From: Teratosphaeria epicoccoides
Lineage: Eukaryota > Ascomycota > Dothideomycetes > Mycosphaerellales > Teratosphaeriaceae
Direction: 5' to 3'
DNA: 64,000 nt
NCBI GenBank assembly: GCA_021401465.1
Contig: JADDMT010000027.1
Coordinates: 186,001 to 250,000, forward strand
Part shown: positions 55,881-64,000 of the stretch, piece after piece
Layout of the letters: every line of letters starts with the position of its first letter
How positions within the stretch are numbered: position 1 is the stretch's first letter
Translations under genes and position numbers: made by a program
The notes under the pieces: generated by a model
Database searches by the model: none
Told to the model about the DNA's origin: nothing
What the model saw: the letters and a program-made list of their open reading frames with translations, nothing else

Positions 55881-57127
55881 TCATGCTGTCGCTTTCACCC
55901 CGATCCTCTCCCTCATGAACTTCACAATCATTTCCAACCCGCCCACCCTTTCCTTCCGTTCGCTGCACAAGAACAACTTCACCACCGGCCACGCATGGAT
56001 CCACCCTTCCTCCTCATGCACCTGGACTTTCGCCCCCGTTTCCTTCAGCAATGCGATCAGATCCCTCGCATCTGGCGCAAACACCTCTTCCTTCCCGTAC
56101 ACGAAGAACCAGCCTTTCGTCGGCGAGGCACGCCGCCACCACGCCTTATCTCTGCAGCTTCCGGGCGAGACGAGCGCGTCGCCTGCCGAGGCTTTGGTGC
56201 CGATGTACTGGCTCCCGTAGCGTTTGAGGGACGTGGCGTCGAGGTAGTCAGATGAGGTGTTCTGGTTGCTGTCGGATATTATCACGGACCACGGACTAAT
56301 GGGTACCGCAAGGCCGGGAAGCTGATCGCGCATACTCGCCGGGCCGGCAAGGAGGAGGAGTAAGCTGAGGATTAGCGTGGCGCCGGCGGAGTCGCCACTT
56401 ACGCAGATGCGGTCAGAGTCGTTGTCGACGAGGGAGAGGACGTGTTTGTAACCTGCTAGTGTCTGCTGGACTTGCGTTGGGTAGGTCAATTCGGGCACGA
56501 GAGTGTACTCCAACGCGAATAATGCTGGGTTGGAGAAGCCGGCGTCCTTGAGGAGAGTCACCCATGCGAGCAGGAATTCGAGGTAGAAGTACGCGCTTCC
56601 CATGCTGAAACCGCCGCCGTGACAGTAATACACCACTACGTCCGGTCTCCGGGTTTCGTCGTAGATCATGTAGAGGCCTTTGAGTCCGTCGTCGGTTACG
56701 GGTTTCTCGGTCCAGGGGATAGGGCATTTGAGGAGGCCGTTGCGCAGCATGCGGAAGCGGAAGAAGGGGAGCGCGACCCATTTGGAGAAGAAGACTTTGC
56801 CGATGGAGGCGGGGATGCGGGCGAAGGCGTAGCGCACGCAGCGGACGACGATGTCTTGGAAGAGGGTGGCGTGGCGAATGAAGGGGGGTTGGTCGGGGGT
56901 GGTGAGGAAATAGCGTTGGTGGAGGAGCTGAAGGGGAATGATGAGGACTGCCTGGATTAGCTGGGTTCGGCGGCGGAAAGTAAGGTGCAGTTGGACGTAC
57001 GAATATGGGGTAGTGCTTTGATGGCGCATGTGAGGGTGTGTACAAGGCCGACGTGGATGAGAAGTTGTGGTGCGAGGCAGATGAGGAAGACGAAGCAGTC
57101 GCTCCAGGCGATTTGGTCTAGAATCAT
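55881..57127 (-). CDS. Alpha/beta hydrolase-3 (HSL/arylacetamide deacetylase-like), two exons
   Basis: Exons 57127-57001 and 56947-55881; about 397 residues. Intron 53 nt, GTACGT...GCAG, and the splice gives TCAIKALPHI joined to LLIIPLQLL. The N-terminal exon is a hydrophobic anchor (SDCFVFLICLAPQLLIHVGL). Catalytic motifs: oxyanion YYCHGGGFSMGS, nucleophile SGDSAGATL, likely Asp in VFAPDARDL and His in GWIHAWP. It should be a membrane-bound carboxylesterase/lipase acting on small esters; fungal members sometimes sit in secondary metabolism. The substrate is unknown. Divergent from the RBBP6-like gene. Confidence 0.87.
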
Positions 57128-57801
57128 TGTGATGGCATCAATGGGGTCTGTAGAATGGAAACATCTATGTAATGCAGGAGGGTGAGATGAGATGGGGGCA
57201 ACAATAGAGTTGCGATGTGCAGCCATTCCTCTTTCGGCATTTGCGTGCCTTCCATCTTCGTGGTCGCTCTTGCTCGTGGTGTCACCAGGAGCATCCCACC
57301 ACACGGCTCCACTTTGGCCCAAATCAAGGTATGGATCTGTTGTAGAACGTGAAAGAGGAGCGGTTTGCATGTGATTGGTGTCGTAAGGCTGAACTTGCCA
57401 GTGACGCCTGGCTGCCTGAGGCTGAGGTCCCGGCTCGGCGCTAGCTCGGCAGGCATTGCCGAAGTGTTGGTCAAATTTGGGCAATGAATCATTGAATATG
57501 TGATTGCCGGCGTGTTCGAGTTTGCGACTTCTGCACCACGCGACCAACTGATGAGCCACCACGCCCTCCCGCTGACCATCTTACCTTAGCTTCTCCCTCG
57601 CGTCGCCGCTCAGCATTCTTCGAGCGATGAGCCACGCAAGCGTCGTCTATTGCTAGGCTTCTTCACCGCCTGCGAATCTAGCACCAGCTCGACTCGCGCA
57701 CCTTCCTCATTCGCCGTGGAGCTCAGCTCAGATCGATCGGATATCGGACAAGACTCATACGCTTCATCTCTTCGCCATCGCTTCCGACTGCAGCAATCAA
57801 C
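57128..57801. other. Divergent promoter region, hydrolase / RBBP6-like
   Basis: No gene recognised; GC-rich with short ORFs. Confidence 0.5.
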
Positions 57802-60800
57802 ATGGCCGCCCTCGACGCCGCCCAGATCGAGTTCGCAAAGTATGTGTAGGCCTGCTCCGTGGGCGTGGACCATCACTGACATGTACCAGATCACTTCAGC
57901 AAGATGATATTCCCGCAAAGTTTCGCTGCGCCGAATGCAACCAAGTCGCTGTCGATGCTGTCAAGCTTCCATGTTGCGATCAAGCTGTGTGCAGCGCTTG
58001 TGAGTCCGTTCGCAGCTTTCTGAAGCATGGCAGTCTCCCTAACGTGCCTAGGCTCACAATCACTCGGCGATGATTGTCCAGTCTGCGGCCATTCACCACT
58101 CGACAGCACCGAGCTAAAGCCGAACAAGAGCCTGCGTGTCAGTGTCAACGTGTGGCTCAGGACCTTGTACAAGAGGAGGAAGGGCGGGAATGCCACACCG
58201 GCAACTGAGGCCGATCCTATACCGCCTCCTGAAGCTGCATCGGCGGTCGTGGAATCCATTGAGATTCCAGCGCCAGCAACAAATGGCACACCGGCACGTG
58301 CTCCGACCGATGACGCAAAAGTCGAAGACGTGACCGCGCCTGAGGCAGCAGAGGAAGATGCAGTGTACGGTGCTGCGAACGGCGAGTCTGAAATGCCGGC
58401 AGAGCCAGCGGCGGAGCAGACTGAGCCTGCAGCAACAGAAGAGGTAGGAAGGAGCCAACAAACACCCGTTCAACCGCAAGCTGACACTGCTCAGGCTCCC
58501 GTCGAGGATGCCGAGGACGGCGACGCCGATGGTGATGACGACGAAGATAAGGACGACGTCAACTTCATACTCGAGCGTCCCGAAGACGTCCAGCTAGAGC
58601 AAGCTCCACAGAACGATGGCAGTGGCCAGCAGCAAGTGATGGACATGCAGCAACAGCATTCTAACCTGGGTGGGCAGCAAGACTTCAACAGCATGGGCCA
58701 AGCTTTCGGCGGCAACATGACCGCCATGAACAGCGGCTTCAACCCGATGATGGGCGGCATGAACATGGGCATGCCTTTTGGCGACATGATGGGTAAGCCG
58801 CGCTTTTCTTTCCCTCCCTTTCCATATCAACGGCGCGGGCGTTGGCTGAGACGTGGTCAAGGCGGCATGAATCCTATGATGAATCCAATGATGATGCAGA
58901 TGATGCAGATGGGTGGCGGCATGGACATGAGCATGATGGGCGGCATGGGTCCGATGGGTGGCATGGGAAACTTCAATGGCATGGGTCCTGGAGGCATGAA
59001 CATGGGCTACAATGGCCCTAATGGTTATAATAACCAACAATACGGCAATCCCAACTTTGCAGGCCCGAACTTCTCTCGTGGTGGTTATGGACGTGGCGGT
59101 CGTGGCTTCCGTGGCCAGCGCGGCTACCAGAACGCGTACAATGCTCGTGGACGCGGTGGGTATGGTGGATACCAGAACTTCAATGGGCCCAACGGCTTCC
59201 AACAGCAGCAGTCGGGCTACATGAACCAGCAACAACCGCCCACTCAAGGTGATACAGGCGATGCACAGCAAGACGCGGCTCAGACAGCTGGTCGCGGCTC
59301 GCCCACATATGATGCGATGGCAACCTCTGGCAGCAGCAACAACAACGTGCAGCCTCGTGAGACCGAGACCGGCCCAGGCGGTGAGGCTACTAACGATGCA
59401 GCGAACACTAATGACACAGCAACTGTTGATGGTCCAGCGAATGCAGAAAATGGACAGGCGGCGGACATCGCGCAAGGCGCACAAGTCGACACCGAACCGA
59501 ACGGCGACGGCGCTGCCCAGCAGCAGAGCTTCGAAAACGGCACCATGTCCGGCGCCGACGAGACAGGCATGCAGAATGGCGGTTTTCAGGACAACTTTGG
59601 CAACCAGCAGCAGCAGCAGAACTTTGGTTGGACCGGTCGCGGACGCGGAGGCTTCCGTGGTGGTCGTGGCAGCTTTCGAGGCGGGCGTGGTGGCTTTTAC
59701 GGCAATGGCGCGCAGACTGAGGCTACCGACCTCACTCCGACGCCAGCACCAGCAGCGCCCATCAATGCGCCATCCGGGCCCAAGGCGATGCGTGAAGGCA
59801 AGCCGAACACTGGTTGGTATTCCCGACCACAGCCTACGCCTTCCGTGGCCCCTGCTCCAGCACCACAGCCAGAGAAGTCGATGGACCGCGACGACCGCGA
59901 AAAAGAACATGAGCACTCGCGCGCGGGGTCACGGGACCGCGAGAAAAGTCATCGCGAGAGACGCCACGAAGAGGCTGACGGCTGTGAGTCAGATGCTACC
60001 CACGAGCGCCGCAAAAAGGAGGAGCGTGCCAAGCGCAAGGAGAAGGGCAGACGCGAGGAGAAGTACGATGAAGATGGCGTAGAGGATATTTCACGCCGCA
60101 AGCACCGTTCGCGTGATCACTCCTCTCATGACGAGCCGTCGAGCCGTCGTGGCCGTGATGAAGGGCACAGATCATCTCGGTCCCATCGTGATCGTAGCAA
60201 GGATCGCGAGAGGCGCAAGCGTGACGACCGCTCACGCTCACCAGATGATCGCTCATCACGTCGCAAGTCTCACAAGTATGACGACGAAAGCCATGATGTC
60301 AAGGATCGCGCGCGCAAGTCTTGGCGTCGCGACGATGACCACGACAAGGACCGCTCATCCCGCCGCCACGAGCGCTCGGAGCATGACCGTAGCAGCAAGG
60401 ACGTTAAGTCAGTCGCGGTGATCGACGATGACGATGACGTCGGCTTCAGAATCAAGGGCTCCAAGTCCGCTTCGATCAACCCAGGCGGCATGGCTCCTCC
60501 ACCTAAGCGCCGCGACGACTACCGCGACTCTTCGTCCCGCCGCGATAGCGACTACAATCATCGCCACCACGCTCCGTCCAAGTCTTCCGGCCGTGGCAGT
60601 GATGCACCGGCCGTGTCAGAGACAAAGATGGACCCGTATGCGGCTGAACGCGAGAAGATGGAGCGCCAGCGGCAGAAGAGTCATAGTCAGCGGCTTGGCA
60701 AGCGTGGATCGAGAGACTTCGAAGGCGAGGAGGAGGTGCCAAGAGGTCCGAAAGGTAGCTCGGGACGGGATTCGCAGGCGCAGGGAGGGAAAAGGAGGAA

Positions 60801-60843
60801 GCGGGAAATTAACGTCAGGTATGAGGATGAGTTTGACAGGTAG
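57802..60843 (+). CDS. RBBP6/Mpe1-like RING protein with Gly/Met, RGG and RS/RD-rich regions
   Basis: Exons 57802-57839, 57890-57999 and 58052 onward, with a probable extra 69-nt intron at 58793-58861 (GTAAGC...CAAG) that would otherwise break a Gly-Met repeat. Start MAALDAAQIEFAKSLQQDD. The RING/U-box-like finger CAECNQVAVDAVKLPCCDQ, VCSACSQS, DDCPVCG resembles that of Mpe1/RBBP6. After an acidic Ala/Glu-rich part come Met-Gly-rich repeats (MGGMNMGMP), RGG boxes (GRGGRGFRGQRG), Gln-rich stretches, and a long Arg/Asp/Ser/His-rich tail of the SR type ending RKREINVRYEDEFDR. RBBP6 relatives act in mRNA 3' processing; here no DWNN domain precedes the RING, so the assignment is by RING type and tail only. 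Confidence 0.78.
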
Positions 60844-62002
60844 CTTTTGTCGACCAAGGTGAGGAGGAGCTCAGTCAGGCTCGTGGTTCAGGGTGCCGCG
60901 GGCACGACAAATGTGGCTGCTGACTGCGATTGGGGACACGATTGTGGAGAGTGTGCGAGGTTGTAAAGCAGGTGCATGCAATTCTAAGGGCTGCGCAGCG
61001 AGTTGTGCATTGAGCCTCCTAAAAGGGAGAAACGCCACAGCGATGCTATGAGCGTAACCTGCTCTAAAGCGGGTGAGAGCATACTGAGCGAAGCAGCTCA
61101 CCCTGGCTCGATCATGGGATCAGAGGGCCAGTGTGTATACTAGAGATTACCCGGCAGTCAGCGAGTCAGCGAGGCAAAGGAGCGAGCTGCGATGTTCATG
61201 TTAGAACAGCTGGGTATCAACAATGCTACTGTCAAAAAAAGTCGCAAATCTCATCGGCGTCGAATTCCTAACAGCGAGCATCTTTCACGCCACGGCGGCC
61301 GCGCATGCTTGTGTCAGTCTGCTCAACATTTCGAGATCTACGTACACGCAGGTCCGCTCTCCTGTAGCATCACTGTCGCTCTAAGTGTCATCCGACGCTG
61401 ACTTCAACCAATCGCAGTTGTACCATTCTTCGGCTTCCCTGCTGTAACAGAATGATTGAACGGCTGCTGTCGGACCAATGGACAGGCCGCAAGCGGGCTT
61501 GAGCGAGACTGTGAGGCCACGAGGCTTGTGGGATCTGTTTGCTCCGTCCGCGCTCCAAGCCAAATGGAGTCTCAAGCTGGAGCGACAGTCCGGGCGTGAC
61601 TTCGGATATTCAGGACTACAAGACATGTTTGGCGGCCGGACATGACACCGGGAAGCAGGAGCGCCGGGAGAAACCTTACTGCTGGGCATCGAGAGTCGCG
61701 ACAGATCCATACGGTATTATTGCGGCGGCGTGTCAGCCGGCAAGGCACGCGAAGACAGGAAGTAGTTCTGCGGTGCACATTACAAGCCAATCCAGCAATC
61801 CCGATGATCGGTCGAGAGCCAAGCCGTCAGCTTGGCAGTGTTCAGTATAACATCGTCTGACTTCTCGCAATCGTCAGGGTCCGAGTCTGACACCTTGCGC
61901 AATCTTCAGAGTCCGAATCCACGCTCTGTACCCGCAACACTCAGATCATCGATCTCCACGATTGCGCTTTTCGCGCACTGATCCGCGTCGGCCACTCCAG
62001 AA
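60844..62002. other. Intergenic before secreted candidate D
   Basis: Short ORFs only. No recognised gene, RNA or repeat. Confidence 0.45.
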
Positions 62003-62408
62003 ATGAAGGCCGCAACGCTGCTGCCATTGCTCGCTACACTGGCGCTGGGCATGGTACGTCTGCCTGCGCAAGCCTAGAAAGCCTCAACCTTACTGCTCTC
62101 TGGAAAGAGGAACCCGAACATATGCTGACAGGGTCTGTTTTTCGCACTTGACAGAACTGCTCCTTGCCAACGAAAGACTCCCCGTATGGCTTGTGCGTGG
62201 CAGAAGCATTAGACATTCAGAGAGGCTGGGAGACAGGGCCGTGCAACGCCGTGAGTCAGGCATTCAGCCTTCTTCACAGGAAGGCTCGTAGGATGTTCCG
62301 GCTCTTGACTGACGGATGTGTGCCTTTCAGAAATGGCCTTGCATCAAACGAAATACGTGTTTCTTTGACGGGGAGGGCACTTTCGATTGTCAGATTGGCT
62401 TGCATTGA
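62003..62408 (+). CDS. Candidate small secreted cysteine-rich protein D, three exons
   Basis: Exons 62003-62053, 62155-62250 and 62331-62408, all phase 0, GT-AG, closing on TGA; 74 residues. Exon 1 is almost only a signal peptide (MKAATLLPLLATLALGM). The mature part has six cysteines: NCSLPTKDSPYGLCVAE, ETGPCNA, KWPCIKRNTCFFDGE, FDCQIGLH. Exon 2 begins with NCSLPTKDSP, similar to the CSPTKDDP that opens exon 2 of candidate C at 23.7 kb, and both later carry an RG..W.TG segment, suggesting distant paralogy. Family unknown. Confidence 0.65.
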
Positions 62409-63217
62409 GATGGTTCGGTAGGGAAAGAGAGAGAGAGAGAGAGAGAGAGCGCGCGCGCGAGCTCTGCGCCATGATGGAGAAATAGTATCGAAGCGTTTGG
62501 AGCGCGCTGATGCCAACGGTACCAAACATCCATAAGCTTTCCTTTGTGCTCATACAGCAGTCAATTTCATTGGAATCCGGCTCACACGTGCTCATGTCTC
62601 TTGACTCTGCTTGAATATGCGACGAAGGAATGGATGTATAGCCTCTGCCCCAGCGAGATCCTCGTCCGATGTCCAGGGCAGCCTCGCTGTTCCCGTCGAG
62701 CATCGCGTGGAAGCACACGGTATCGCCGGACGCCGCCGTATCCCGATGCCGTCAGTTTGCGCGACTCGAGCTCGTCATCTCCTAAAACATGTACTGGAAG
62801 CAGACGCTGTCGCTGCGATGAAGTAACGGTGAAGTGACCATCGATCTCGCATCAGGCATTGCTTTCATGTCAATTATGGCTCCTCTCCCGTGTTCTTGAC
62901 TGGTCCCGTTAGGGATCGACAATTGTGAGCGGTTGGCCTGGCATTGCCGTGCCACAAAACACTAGCATGGCAATGACTGACGGTCAACACATCAGCGGGC
63001 AAATAGCTGGTGCATTCGACATGTTTGTAGCGCCGAAAGGTAGCTCTAGTCTTGCGGGGAGTACACTGAGGTCCTGCAATGCTTCGATGAATGCTTGTCC
63101 GTTTTCGACGAACGCTTGGGCCGTAAGGGCCTCGAGGCGTTGTGGGAGCTGTGGCGGCGACTATGCTTCGGCAGCGTCATCGCATACGATCAAGTCTGGA
63201 TTTCGCGATGTTCCCGC
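62409..63217. other. Intergenic with a GA/GC simple repeat
   Basis: A (GA)n tract of about 12 units followed by (GC)n lies at about 62,425-62,459, just after the stop of candidate D. Otherwise no gene recognised. Confidence 0.6.
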
Positions 63218-64000
63218 TCATGGAGCCTTAAACCAGGTGTCGTCGAATGCTTCCTCTACCTCCACATTGCGATGTCTCATTATGTCTTTGCTCCCAGCGC
63301 TCTGGTGGCCATTGTGCACCAACCACTGCCCACTTCCTGGCATAGAGCTTGAACCCGCCACTGGTTCTAAGTTGGAAAAGTCTATGCCGTGGAGTCTAGC
63401 AGGTGGAGGCGGATCCGATGCTCTCGACTTGAGTGTACCAAGCGCGTAGTTGTGAGGATTCCCAACAGTCGAGAACGATCGTAAGTTTCCAAGGTCGTCA
63501 GTGCGGAAGCGGCCCAGGAAGTTCTTCAGACATGGCGTCGTGGCTGAGATGAGACTGTAGCCGCAAAGTGCTTGTTGCCAGACCAGCGGTGTGACGGCGT
63601 TGAGGCTGACTCGCCCGTGCCTGCGGAAATGCATGTATGATTCCAAGTAGACGATGAAGATAGCCGGGACGCCAACACGGAAGACAAAGGCGCCCAACAC
63701 CGCGAGCTTTTGCCCGGGCCTGATGCGGACGGATCGGAACAGGTAGGCTGGCATGATTACGAGAGCGGCTTCGAGGAATACGTCCAGGCCGGTCACAACT
63801 CGCCAGCGGGTGAGCTTAGCAAAGCATCAGTTCGAGCGAGCCCAATGGTCAGAGTGGACATACTCACTTCGCCAGGACATGCCGCAGAAGTCCCAAGGTG
63901 CAGCGCGTCGACGGAGCTGCATCGCACACTGACTGCCAGCACCGAGATGATGGTCCAGCACCCGGCCACCAGAAGCAGGCCAGAACACAGCTCCCATGCT
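63218..64000 (-). CDS. Fungal rhodopsin-family (Pth11-like group) integral membrane protein, 5' part outside window
   Basis: Partial gene. Exons visible: 64000-63868 (5' truncated) and 63814-63218, joined by a 53-nt GTGAGT...TAAG intron in phase 0. The first part holds a transmembrane segment (CSGLLLVAGCWTIISVLAV). The second opens LTRWRVVTGLDVFLEAALVI, the RW..V..LD...E motif of the fungal rhodopsin domain, followed by two more helices and a polar tail. Such seven-helix proteins include Pth11-type receptors; no CFEM domain is visible because the N-terminus is missing. Ligand and role unknown. Confidence 0.72.

Noticed and set aside
58594..59916. Long minus-strand frame of about 440 codons opposite the RBBP6-like gene
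   Set aside because: Its His/Leu-rich content mirrors the Gly/Met/Arg repeats of the plus-strand gene; no domain of its own.
1..64000. CRISPR arrays, bacterial operons or riboswitches
   Set aside because: None seen; the sequence is fungal nuclear DNA.

Overview
This window is nuclear DNA of a filamentous ascomycete, most likely a Dothideomycete (a Mycosphaerella-type fungus). The evidence is GC-rich coding sequence, short 41-70 nt introns with GT-AG borders and CTAAC/CTGAC-like branch sites, dense genes on both strands, and fungal families such as a GEP3-type mitochondrial GTPase, GH29 fucosidase, Ecl1-type and GON7-type proteins, and a fungal rhodopsin-type membrane protein. Species cannot be told from the sequence. 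Exon coordinates were derived by hand from splice signals, reading phase and remembered family patterns; no searches were run.

Layout, left part (1-19 kb): mostly housekeeping genes. In order: 3' end of a GEP3-like gene, EFM3/EEF2KMT-like methyltransferase (-), ribosomal protein eS24 (+), SWR1-complex subunit Vps72/YL1 (+), an intron-containing tRNA-Lys(CTT) (-), a PRISE-like reductase (-), a doubtful small ORF, an Ecl1-like gene (+), a decayed NiCoT nickel transporter (-), mitochondrial-type beta-ketoacyl-ACP synthase (-) and a secreted alpha-L-fucosidase (+).

Middle (19-42 kb): a gene-poor stretch carries three small secreted cysteine-rich protein genes (19.6, 22.2 and 23.4 kb). A large RING protein follows, then a run rich in metabolic and membrane functions: SAM methyltransferase, mpaB-type oxygenase, GST-like protein, SDR, TrkH potassium transporter with an in-frame TGA, pyrroline-5-carboxylate reductase, Dal5-like MFS transporter and an FMO-type monooxygenase. 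It looks like a set of tailoring and transport genes without a backbone synthase.

Right part (42-64 kb): an AT-rich island with a diverged LTR relic, a GON7-like gene, and a complete Ty1/copia retrotransposon (44,803-50,090) with 436-bp LTRs that look identical, a 5-bp target duplication, a half-tRNA-type primer site and a gag-pol frame broken by four stops. It sits 59 bp beyond the stop codon of a sugar O-acetyltransferase gene. Then come NSRP1-like, ZGRF1/Mte1-like, an alpha/beta hydrolase, an RBBP6-like RING/SR/RGG protein, a fourth small secreted protein (62.0 kb) resembling the one at 23.4 kb, and a rhodopsin-family membrane protein cut by the window edge.

The most interesting signals are the small secreted protein genes, two of which share a Cys|Cys exon junction and two of which share an exon-2 motif; the TGA inside TrkH; the NiCoT pseudogene; the copia element; and two GC-AG introns.
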